Source: an uncultured Prevotellaceae bacterium (GTDB taxonomy: Bacteria > Bacteroidota > Bacteroidia > Bacteroidales > Bacteroidaceae). Taken from it: a DNA stretch of 9,757 nucleotides. The notes below the pieces were generated by a model. It saw nothing but the letters and a program-made list of their open reading frames with translations. It had not been told where the DNA came from and did not search any database. How positions within the stretch are numbered: the first letter of the stretch is position 1; each line of letters opens with the position of its first letter. This document shows, one piece after another, positions 1 through 7,019 of this stretch. A program made the position numbers and the translations under genes. Where the stretch lies: positions 1 to 9,757 of the forward strand of contig CAMWRK010000069.1 of assembly GCA_947176655.1 (NCBI GenBank), read 5' to 3'.

Positions 1-274
1 CTCCATACCCGATACACGCGGTATCATAGACGCAATTCTTGACGGCAGCATCCTGAAGGCCGAGACCAAGAAGATTCCTTTGTTCGACTTCGAGGTTCCC
101 ACCAGCCTGCCCAACGTTAATCCTGCTATCCTGGATCCCCGCGACACCTATGCAACCGCAGAGGAGTGGGAAGTCAAGGCCAAGGATCTGGCAGCACGCT
201 TCATCAAGAACTTTGCCAAGTATACAACCAATGAGGCAGGCAAGGCTCTCGTTGCCGCCGGTCCCAAGTTGTAG
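1..274 (+). CDS. pckA: Phosphoenolpyruvate carboxykinase (ATP), C-terminal end (partial)
   Basis: This is the last ~90 codons of an ATP-dependent PEP carboxykinase, which interconverts oxaloacetate + ATP with PEP + CO2 + ADP in the cytosol. In gut Bacteroidota it often works in the CO2-fixing, anaplerotic direction. The reading frame enters at base 2 and ends with TAG at 272-274. The translation carries the family's C-terminal pattern: DTRGIIDAILDGSI, then IPLFDFEVPTSLP, the ILDPRDTY motif, a helical EEWEVKAKDLAARFIKNF segment, and the ending AGKALVAAGPKL. The active-site residues, including the P-loop-like nucleotide site, lie upstream of the window and cannot be checked. A strong hairpin follows 20 bp after the stop, so pckA is probably the last gene of its transcript. 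Identification rests on recognising the conserved C-terminal motifs. Confidence 0.93.
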   Translation, partial: SIPDTRGIIDAILDGSILKAETKKIPLFDFEVPTSLPNVNPAILDPRDTYATAEEWEVKAKDLAARFIKNFAKYTTNEAGKALVAAGPKL

Positions 275-294
275 TCCACAAAACCTAACGGTAA

Positions 295-343
295 TAAACA
301 GAAACGGCTTCCAGCTTTCAAGCTTGGAAGCCGTTTCTGTTTA
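295..343. terminator. Perfect 19-bp hairpin between convergent genes, probable bidirectional terminator
   Basis: Bases 295-313 (taaacagaaacggcttcca) are exactly complementary to 325-343, with an 11-base spacer that can pair further internally (ccagctt/aagcttgg with a bulge). The A-rich outer left arm and T-rich outer right arm give U-rich 3' flanks in both orientations. It lies 20 bp after the pckA stop and about 138 bp after the stop of the minus-strand receptor gene, so it could end both converging transcripts. No gene is visible between 344 and 481. Confidence 0.85.
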
Positions 344-481
344 TCCCAGTCACGCATCACCTTATGTAGATGATAAGCATCTGGTCAAGCCACGACAAAT
401 TCCTGCGTTATGACTGCAGATACAGAATGATCCCTCGTTTGAACCGGAAACATCCGTAAAACCCAAGAAATTATTATTGTT

Positions 482-2815
482 TCAGAACATCAGCTTCAGA
501 CCAAGATGATAGCATCGGGGCAATCCAGGTCCATACATGTAGTCGGAATCTCGTTCCCAGCCACGGTCAAAGTCATGCTGATATGCATTGGCGATGTTCT
601 GTACACCACCGTTCAGCTGCATACGGAAAGAGTCGGCCAACGGGATTTCATAAGTCAGTTTCGCACTTAGCACCATGTAATTGGGGGTATGCACAATTTC
701 CGGAACCGGAGTGCCGGAACCAGCATTGTGACCTATGTACATACGCCCCGTATAGTTGCCGGTGAGAGCAATGGTAAAGCGGCGTACCGGTGTGAGTGTG
801 GCAGTGAAATAACCATAGGCATCCGGACTTCTCAGTATACGCCTTGTCTTCTGCTCCGGCACTTCTTCGTTCCATATTATTGCGCGGTTGTATTCACTGC
901 GCTGCAATGTGAAGCCGGCTTGCAACTGGAACCATTTTGCCAGTGACGCACGACCTTCAAGATTCAGCCCATAGACATGTGCGCCATAAGCATTGTAGCG
1001 TTCCTGCACTATGTTGCCTTGTGCGTCCGTACCACTCAGACGTCTGAGGGCGAATACGTCGTTGAGTTTTGTATAGAAGCCCTCCACAAGAATGTTCGTC
1101 TGCACCTTGCCAAAACGGAAATACATGTCGGCAGAGAGACTGAAACTGTGCGAGCGTTCCTCATGCAGGTTATCTGCCAGCACGGTGACAAGACGTTCGC
1201 CGCCGACGACTCCCACGTGCAGGTCTTCATCGAATGCCTGCGGAGCGCGAAAGCCACCGGCATAGGAGGCACGCAAGCTGACCGACTCCACAGGGTTGTA
1301 TCGCACATTGACACGGGGGCTGAAGATAATGTTATCTATAAGGTTATGCTTATCCAGACGTCCGCCTGCCAAAAAACTCCAATGCTTGTTTTTCCATTCA
1401 TTCTGCAGGAATGCACCGGCAATATGTATGTCCTGGTTGAAGTTGCGGCCATAGCCTGTGATGACGTCATCCAGACCGTCGAAGTTGTACTCTATACCTG
1501 CTGTCAGATCGGCAGGCATGAACAGACAGCGGGCAAACTTGTATACATATTGTGTTCCCAGCACATAAGTCAGGTCTTTGGTCTGACCGTATGCCAGTCC
1601 TGCCGCCTCAACCTCCTCCGGCGAACCTGAGCCAGTACCGCCGTAATAGCTGTTGCGCCTGGTATGCTGAAACGAGAAATAGGCATTGAGATGGTGGCGT
1701 GTGTCGCTGCTGTACAGGTCATAACCAATTCCTCCGCCATGTATGTCATGTTCTGTCTGCTCTGCCACGTTAGCCATGTGCGGAGGCAAATCCATCATGT
1801 TTCCGCCACGCCGGAACTCGTTTATGCCATGATACTGCATCGTAAGCCTCGAATTGGTGTTCAGTTTGAGGAAGGAATTGAATCCAAGTGTCAGATTGCG
1901 CATGGACGGCAATTCCGTATAGCCATCCCCGTCATAGTCGTAACTTTGCCTGTTGCGCTTCTGACCGTAGACAAATATGCCCGCCTTGCGGTTGTCCGTG
2001 ACAAGCGAGGCATTGGCCGTGGTGACATTATCGAAAGACGACGCGCCACCGATATTCATCAGTGTGTGCCCAACCTCCGCTGAATTGTGCATGGGTTCCT
2101 TGGTTATTACATTTATGGTTCCGCCTATTGCCGATGCTCCGAACAGAGCAGAACCGCCCCCGCGAACCACCTCCACGCGCTCTATCATATTGGCAGGAAT
2201 CTGTTCCAGCCCATAAACTCCGGTAAGTGCGGAGAAGATGGGGCGAGAGTTGATGAGAATCTGGGAATAGTGGCCGTCCAGACCGTTTATTCTCACTTGT
2301 GTAAAACCGCAGTTCTGACAATCGTCCTCTGTGCGGACACCAGGCTGGAAATTCAGCCCTTGCGCCAGACAGGCCGATTGTGTCGTTTCGAACACCTTAC
2401 CATCCAGCACGTTCACCAGATTCGGAGCTTCGCGCCGTTTGGTCTCGCTACGATTCGAGGACACTACCACCTCGTCCAGAGCAATGTCATCGGACTGCAT
2501 CACGAAGTTTATCTCGCGTGTCTCATTGTCACGTATCACCACCCTGCGCGTTATGGTACGGAAGCCCGTATATCTTACCTCTAACGTCAAAGTGTCCTTT
2601 GGCAGGTTCTTGAAGAAATAATGCCCCGTGGCGTCCGTCATTGTTGAAATGGTTGTGCCCAGCACCCGTATCGTTACATACGGAAGATGGGATTTCTCAT
2701 CCGCATCTATGACGTGGCCTATGATGTTTGCATCGGAGTGTCTGTCATCCGCCAACACAAGAGTTGCCTGCAACAAAGAGGCCAGCATAAGGAATATTCT
2801 TAGATGTTTTGTCAT
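482..2815 (-). CDS. TonB-dependent outer-membrane receptor with CarboxypepD_reg-like N-terminal domain
   Basis: A 777-residue outer-membrane receptor driven by TonB-ExbBD. Visible parts in order: signal peptide at residues 1-22 (hydrophobic core FLMLASLLQATLVLA); a carboxypeptidase-regulatory-like beta-sandwich at ~29-108; a TonB-box-like ALDEVVVSS at ~112-120; a plug at ~124-238 with VRINGLDGHYSQILINSRP and the classic IERVEVVRGGGSALFGASA stretch followed by GGTINVIT; then a ~540-residue beta-barrel ending in the terminal aromatic LKLMF. The plug has a Cys pair (C166, C169; DDCQNCGF). Its length and the lack of a SusD partner argue against a SusC-type glycan importer and place it nearer the FepA/BtuB-like siderophore, heme or cobalamin receptors. 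The substrate cannot be read from the sequence. It starts 59 bp after the second LTA-synthase-like gene with no clear promoter in the gap, so read-through from upstream is likely. Confidence 0.93.
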   Translation of the reverse strand: MTKHLRIFLMLASLLQATLVLADDRHSDANIIGHVIDADEKSHLPYVTIRVLGTTISTMTDATGHYFFKNLPKDTLTLEVRYTGFRTITRRVVIRDNETREINFVMQSDDIALDEVVVSSNRSETKRREAPNLVNVLDGKVFETTQSACLAQGLNFQPGVRTEDDCQNCGFTQVRINGLDGHYSQILINSRPIFSALTGVYGLEQIPANMIERVEVVRGGGSALFGASAIGGTINVITKEPMHNSAEVGHTLMNIGGASSFDNVTTANASLVTDNRKAGIFVYGQKRNRQSYDYDGDGYTELPSMRNLTLGFNSFLKLNTNSRLTMQYHGINEFRRGGNMMDLPPHMANVAEQTEHDIHGGGIGYDLYSSDTRHHLNAYFSFQHTRRNSYYGGTGSGSPEEVEAAGLAYGQTKDLTYVLGTQYVYKFARCLFMPADLTAGIEYNFDGLDDVITGYGRNFNQDIHIAGAFLQNEWKNKHWSFLAGGRLDKHNLIDNIIFSPRVNVRYNPVESVSLRASYAGGFRAPQAFDEDLHVGVVGGERLVTVLADNLHEERSHSFSLSADMYFRFGKVQTNILVEGFYTKLNDVFALRRLSGTDAQGNIVQERYNAYGAHVYGLNLEGRASLAKWFQLQAGFTLQRSEYNRAIIWNEEVPEQKTRRILRSPDAYGYFTATLTPVRRFTIALTGNYTGRMYIGHNAGSGTPVPEIVHTPNYMVLSAKLTYEIPLADSFRMQLNGGVQNIANAYQHDFDRGWERDSDYMYGPGLPRCYHLGLKLMF

Positions 2816-2874
2816 AATTAATACGTTGTTGAGTGACTTATATAAATAGACATCGTTCTCCGTGAGGGGTATTG

Positions 2875-4725
2875 TTATGGACTACAAGTCAGTCTCTCCA
2901 TGTTTGCAATAGAATCCAGATGCAGATAACTTGTCTGCAATATGGCCTGCCCACGCTTCAGACGTTCATGCCCCTCATCGACCGGATATTCACCGATGAT
3001 GTAACTGCCGTAGATGTCATAGGATGACACTCCGCTTTCGTCCACGAAGACAAAGCCCGAAGGCCAAGTGGAATAAGCCGACGGATGCCTGTATCCGGGA
3101 GATAAAACATTGCGGCTCCACGGATACTCGTCATGAGGCAGCTCCAGTTGCGCCAGCAACGTTGCCGCCATGTCGCTCTGGTTCATTATGATATCTACGC
3201 ATGTTCCGGGATTGCGTACAGCACCGCCACACCATATCATAGGTATGTGAAAATAATCATTGTCCTCGTAACTGCGCCTGAACATGCAGCCATGGTCAGG
3301 GATAATGACAATGAGCAGGTTGTCCCATACTTCGGGAACGGTGCGCAGACTGTCTGCCAGCCGGCCTATGGCGGCATCCGTGTACGCAAAGGCATTGAGA
3401 GTGTCGTTTGGCAATATCCGCGCCGGTGCCTTGAATGGTTCGTGGCTGGTGATAGTCTGATATACGATGTGCCACTTCTCAGCAAGCGGCTTTTCCCTGA
3501 TGGTCTCGAAAACATATTGTGCAGACAGGCTGTCAGGAGCGGCAGAGACTATCGTCGTTCCCTTCGGAGCAAGGTCATACATGTCCGTCTGCCTTGTGTA
3601 TCCTGCTGCGGCGAGATATTCGTTTGCCTCCATGCCGCTCAGGTTACCGCCGTAGATATATTCCGTGCTGTACCCGGCACGTGCCAAGCTTTTGGCCAAA
3701 GACGGCAGTCCCGTGCGGATGTCCTTTTGCAGCATCAGGCTTGTACTCGGGAAACTGACATATCCCGAGAATGCACTCACCGTTCCTCTGTCTGTACGGA
3801 AACTGTTGGCATACACACGACTGAAGAGTATGCCCTCTCCCATCAGCCTGCTCTGGTTGGGCGTGACTCCGCTGATGCCGCCAAGTTCCTCCGTGAAGAT
3901 GGAACTCTGGCTCTCCAACTGTATGACAAGTACGTTGGGATCCGGGTGCGTCAGCAATGTATCCGTCAGTCCGTCGGTACACGGATACAGCCCATCGAAA
4001 TATTCCTCCCTCTCCTGTGGAGACAAGGTCTGGAACTGTCTGTGGAACGGACGGTTGGACATGATGCTGCTGGTGCCGAGTGTGTAGAGCGGATTCTGGG
4101 TGGCGTGGTTCCGCAGCAGGCAGTCGGAATAGTATCCTCGCGACAATGCGGAGGGTGCCAGCCACTGCGCCGAAGCCAACAGCCCCAAGACGGCAGAGAC
4201 AACAAGAATGTAGCGTACGCGGGCAAACCGCTTCCCTGTGACATGCAAGCGTCTCGGAGTAATTATTATCCCCCCCCCGCCTAACACGAGCATGGTTCCC
4301 AGAATGAGCAATACACAACTTATTATGTACCACCACGTCATACTTGCTGTACCCTCGCCGGGTGACGATATGTAACTGAAGATTGCATAGTTCAGTTTGA
4401 ATCCCCACACCCCATACAGAATAATGTCGCCCCAATATATGAACGCCATGCAGAATGTGAGCACCATGTACCACGGAGCCAGCATGGCTCTGAGCGGGGT
4501 GCGCGGGAACAATACGGCCATTGCCGTGACAGTCCACGTAGGCACGGCTATCATGACGGCCATGCTTATATCCTGTAACAGTCCGTGCAGAAATATAGCC
4601 GGAACATCGGTCACGCTGAAAGGGCATATATGGTAATTACAGCATAGAAAGCATATCTTTACCACAATGAAAAAAACTATAAGTGTCGAGATTACTGTGA
4701 AAATATATTTCGTCGCTTGCTTCAT
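2875..4725 (-). CDS. LTA-synthase-like membrane phosphotransferase (sulfatase superfamily), downstream paralog
   Basis: A 616-residue inner-membrane protein. About five N-terminal transmembrane helices (roughly residues 7-28, 45-72, 83-104, 131-156, 168-190) precede a periplasmic sulfatase-fold domain (~262-545). The LtaS-type active-site pattern is complete: E271 in IQLES, candidate nucleophile T315 in FRTDRGTVS, H428 in TITSHEPF, and D477/H478 in IPDHG. By family precedent (LtaS, OpgB, EptA-like enzymes) it should move a phosphoglycerol- or phosphoethanolamine-type group from a lipid to an envelope glycan or lipid A, but the substrate is unknown. A real arylsulfatase is unlikely because there is no C-x-P-x-R motif. 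Its ATG overlaps the stop of the upstream paralog as ATGA (4722-4725), which suggests translational coupling. It carries a nine-G tract in codons for Gly149-152 and is richer in Cys near the N-terminus (C25, C28, C29, C34) than its paralog. Confidence 0.88.
   Translation of the reverse strand: MKQATKYIFTVISTLIVFFIVVKICFLCCNYHICPFSVTDVPAIFLHGLLQDISMAVMIAVPTWTVTAMAVLFPRTPLRAMLAPWYMVLTFCMAFIYWGDIILYGVWGFKLNYAIFSYISSPGEGTASMTWWYIISCVLLILGTMLVLGGGGIIITPRRLHVTGKRFARVRYILVVSAVLGLLASAQWLAPSALSRGYYSDCLLRNHATQNPLYTLGTSSIMSNRPFHRQFQTLSPQEREEYFDGLYPCTDGLTDTLLTHPDPNVLVIQLESQSSIFTEELGGISGVTPNQSRLMGEGILFSRVYANSFRTDRGTVSAFSGYVSFPSTSLMLQKDIRTGLPSLAKSLARAGYSTEYIYGGNLSGMEANEYLAAAGYTRQTDMYDLAPKGTTIVSAAPDSLSAQYVFETIREKPLAEKWHIVYQTITSHEPFKAPARILPNDTLNAFAYTDAAIGRLADSLRTVPEVWDNLLIVIIPDHGCMFRRSYEDNDYFHIPMIWCGGAVRNPGTCVDIIMNQSDMAATLLAQLELPHDEYPWSRNVLSPGYRHPSAYSTWPSGFVFVDESGVSSYDIYGSYIIGEYPVDEGHERLKRGQAILQTSYLHLDSIANMERLTCSP
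4270..4278 (-). repeat. Nine-base poly-G tract within the coding sequence (G on the coding strand)
   Basis: Nine C on the plus strand give GGC GGG GGG GGG ATA in the minus-strand gene (Gly149-152, at the end of transmembrane helix 4). Losing one G gives an immediate TAA after the Gly run, about 152 residues in. Gaining one G shifts into a frame that stays open to about 3644. Either way the catalytic domain is lost. Homopolymers of this length are common substrates for slipped-strand mispairing, but whether it varies cannot be seen from one sequence. Confidence 0.9.
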
Positions 4726-6575
4726 CGGGATGTCTGGGGTATTGTGTCGTAACTCTTCTGCAACATCACATAAAGATTCCTGAGCCTTGCTGCCGAAGGA
4801 TCAGGCTCGTCAGCAACGATACAGCCCGAGTGGAGGTCTGTCATCGTCCTGCCGCTTTCGTCCACAAACAGTGCGCCGGCAGGATAGTTGCAGTATGCGA
4901 ACGGATAGACATAGTTACGGCTCAGTACATTGCGGCTCCACGGGAACTCCGCATCGTGCGGTATATCCATCTGGCTGAGAATCGTAGCCACAATGTCGTT
5001 CTGGGCTATGATAGTGTGTATGGTCTGCTGCTGCTTCAGGGCACCCCCCAACAGGAACAGCGGCATGTGAAAGAACTCCGGATTGTCAAAAGTCAGGTTA
5101 TACGTGTGGCCATGGTCGGCAAACACCACTACAAGAAGGTTGTCCCACAGCGCTGTGCGGCTCAGACTGTCCAGAAACTGCCCGACGCAATGGTCTGTGT
5201 ATGCAAAAGCATTGTACACCTTGTTGTCCAGCCTGTGATACGGCACCTCCCACGGCTCGTGGCTGCTTATGGTCTGGCACCCCCAGTAGAAAGGTTTTTC
5301 CCTGCCGTTCTCCTCACGTGTACGCTGCATCAGCCCCAGCAACCTGTCCATTGCTATGCTGTCATTCGCCCCCCAGGCGTCGCGTTCCTCCCGGCTGACG
5401 TTTATGTCCTCTATGTCCCACACTCTGAATCCTGTTGTCTCCAGATACTTGCGTTTGTTCATGTGCGTCGCGTTTCCGCCGTACATATAGTCGGCACTGT
5501 ATCCATATCTTTTCAAAGTCTTGGCCAGACTGGGCAGCAGAGGCAGACACTCGTCCCTCATCATCAGGGATGCCGTGGGATAGGAGACATATCCGGATAG
5601 AACACTGACAGTACCACGGTCGGTACGGAAACTGGTTGCCCATGCATTGGTGAACTTCACCCCGCGCTCCATCCATCGGCAAAGTTCTGGCGTGACACCC
5701 TCTGCACCGCCAAGGCATTCCATGAAAGGCGCACCCATGCTTTCCAACTGTATTGTCAGGATGTCAGGCCTGCGGTTACGCAGCAACGTGTCGGTGATGT
5801 CCTCCGTATCCCTCGGGAAGATGCCGGCAAAGATGCTGTCGCACTCCTCCTGCGGAAGAAGTCTGAACTGCCGGTCGTAGTCCTTGCTGTAGTTCCACAG
5901 GGAATGTATCATGTGTCCCACAGGATTTACGGCGGCATGGTTCAGTACAATCTTGTCGGAATGGAAGGCACTGCGCTCGTCTGCGTTTCTGCCGGTCATT
6001 CCGGACAGCATCAGACACAGCAGCACACCCGTTAGCATATACGGCACATGCCTTGTCACGTCCTTATACCTGCGCACACGCCGCCTCAAGGGCTGTTCCA
6101 TGCGCGACGGCGTGACGGCGACAGCCAAAAACGCCGTCAGCAGAGAAGAAAAAAATATCATCCCCAGGCGTGTGACCATATAATACACCGAGACACTGGC
6201 TGTGGCATTGCCCGGGGACGACATGTAGCTGAATACGGAGGCATCTATCAAAAACTTCCAGTTTTCGTACATTATGACGGTTCCGCCCGTCATACATCCC
6301 GCGGTAAAAGTGACAATCGCTATGTATGTCCCCGCCACCTTGCGCAGAGGTATGGCCGGCCACCGCTGCGTCAGCAATGTAATAAGCCATACAGGCAACA
6401 CAAGCATGGCCACGGTTCCCGCATCCTGCGGAAGTCCGTGCCTCAGAACCAGCAACAACTCGCCTAAAGTAAACTGACAGATGTCCCAGTTGTAGAGCAA
6501 AAATATTATCTTTCCCGCTATGGTTGCAGCAAGGAGCAGTGCCGTCAGGGCAAGGATGTAGAATGTCCGCTTCAA
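4722..6575 (-). CDS. LTA-synthase-like membrane phosphotransferase (sulfatase superfamily), upstream paralog
   Basis: A 617-residue protein with the same layout as its downstream neighbour. About five N-terminal transmembrane helices (~5-28, 45-70, 80-102, 130-154, 176-193) are followed by a periplasmic sulfatase-fold domain (~270-550). Active-site residues align exactly: E278 in IQLES, candidate nucleophile T322 in FRTDRGTVS, H439 in TISSHEPW, and D487/H488 in FADHGH. Both paralogs share the loop F-S-Y-[IM]-SSPG before helix 4, the SGYVS-x-P-x-x-SLM segment after the nucleophile, and the C-terminal PWSRNVLS and FVDESG (LFVDESG here), so they arose by duplication. One clear difference is ADHGHTYN here against PDHGCMFR in the other. 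The ATG lies 10 bp after the RNase H-like stop. The donor is likely a membrane phospholipid by family precedent; the acceptor is unknown. Bacteroidota lack Gram-positive LTA, so the name describes fold, not product. Confidence 0.88.
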   Translation of the reverse strand: MKRTFYILALTALLLAATIAGKIIFLLYNWDICQFTLGELLLVLRHGLPQDAGTVAMLVLPVWLITLLTQRWPAIPLRKVAGTYIAIVTFTAGCMTGGTVIMYENWKFLIDASVFSYMSSPGNATASVSVYYMVTRLGMIFFSSLLTAFLAVAVTPSRMEQPLRRRVRRYKDVTRHVPYMLTGVLLCLMLSGMTGRNADERSAFHSDKIVLNHAAVNPVGHMIHSLWNYSKDYDRQFRLLPQEECDSIFAGIFPRDTEDITDTLLRNRRPDILTIQLESMGAPFMECLGGAEGVTPELCRWMERGVKFTNAWATSFRTDRGTVSVLSGYVSYPTASLMMRDECLPLLPSLAKTLKRYGYSADYMYGGNATHMNKRKYLETTGFRVWDIEDINVSREERDAWGANDSIAMDRLLGLMQRTREENGREKPFYWGCQTISSHEPWEVPYHRLDNKVYNAFAYTDHCVGQFLDSLSRTALWDNLLVVVFADHGHTYNLTFDNPEFFHMPLFLLGGALKQQQTIHTIIAQNDIVATILSQMDIPHDAEFPWSRNVLSRNYVYPFAYCNYPAGALFVDESGRTMTDLHSGCIVADEPDPSAARLRNLYVMLQKSYDTIPQTSR

Positions 6576-6585
6576 TGTGTCAGAG

Positions 6586-6996
6586 TCATTTCCTTCCGAA
6601 ATCAGCAGGTATTTCGCCCCACTCCTCGGTGTTCCACTTCAGTATGGAAGTCTGTATTTTGTGTGTTCTCAGCCAGTTCTCTGCCCTTGCCACCATGTCC
6701 AGCACCAGTGCCGTCTTGTCCGTCCGCACCAGAGTGGTCTTGGCCTTTCTGTTGCGCACCCACGCCATACCGCTGACACTGTCGCTGTACACCGGCATGT
6801 TTACACCCCTCTGTTCCATAAGAGCCAGGGCATGGACTATGGCCAGAAACTCGCCTATGTTGTTTGTACCGTGTACGGGGCCGAAACGGAAAATCTCCCT
6901 GCCGCTGGGCAAGTGCACACCGCGATACTCCATAGGGCCGGGATTACCGCTGCATGCGGCATCCACACACAATGCTTCCTTTATGTTGTTGTCCAT
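6586..6996 (-). CDS. RNase H-fold protein (RNase HI-like)
   Basis: A compact 136-residue RNase H-like protein with no extra domain. The metal-binding carboxylates of the fold are visible in order: D12 in CVDAACSGNPGP, E49 in NNIGEFLAI, D72 in VYSDS, and D132 in GEIPADFGRK. This matches the D-E-D-D set of RNase HI, which cuts the RNA strand of RNA-DNA hybrids. The E. coli enzyme's catalytic-loop histidine (near 124) has no obvious counterpart here, the only late His being H112. The C-terminal W-N-T-E-x-W-G-E-I-P-A-D signature appears specific to a Bacteroidota subgroup. It sits between argS (23 bp upstream) and the first LTA-synthase-like gene (10 bp downstream), all co-oriented, consistent with one transcript. 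The start is the ATG at 6996; an overlapping ATG at 7000 is in another frame. Cellular role (R-loop, primer or hybrid removal) is inferred from the fold. Confidence 0.86.
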   Translation of the reverse strand: MDNNIKEALCVDAACSGNPGPMEYRGVHLPSGREIFRFGPVHGTNNIGEFLAIVHALALMEQRGVNMPVYSDSVSGMAWVRNRKAKTTLVRTDKTALVLDMVARAENWLRTHKIQTSILKWNTEEWGEIPADFGRK

Positions 6997-7000
6997 ACAT

Positions 7001-7013
7001 TGTGACAGTCACA
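7001..7013. other. Perfect 13-bp palindrome in the argS-RNase H gap
   Basis: TGTGACAGTCACA is a perfect inverted repeat with one central base, and fills more than half of the 23-bp gap between the argS stop and the next ATG. It could fold to a small hairpin in the mRNA or bind a dimeric protein, but it is short enough to be chance. The half-site spacing (3 bp) is not that of a CRP site (6 bp). Confidence 0.4.
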
Positions 7014-7019
7014 GACGTT

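Noticed and set aside
3133..4284. 383-codon open frame on the plus strand opposite the second LTA-synthase-like gene
   Set aside because: Low-complexity, Arg/Gln/Val-rich translation without recognisable motifs; shadow of the real gene.
3644..4627. 327-codon minus-strand frame overlapping the same gene in a different phase
   Set aside because: No motifs; it matters only as the frame entered if the nine-G tract gains a base.
7001..7013. CRP-type operator (TGTGA...TCACA)
   Set aside because: Half-sites are 3 bp apart instead of 6, and the site lies inside an operon gap, not near a promoter.
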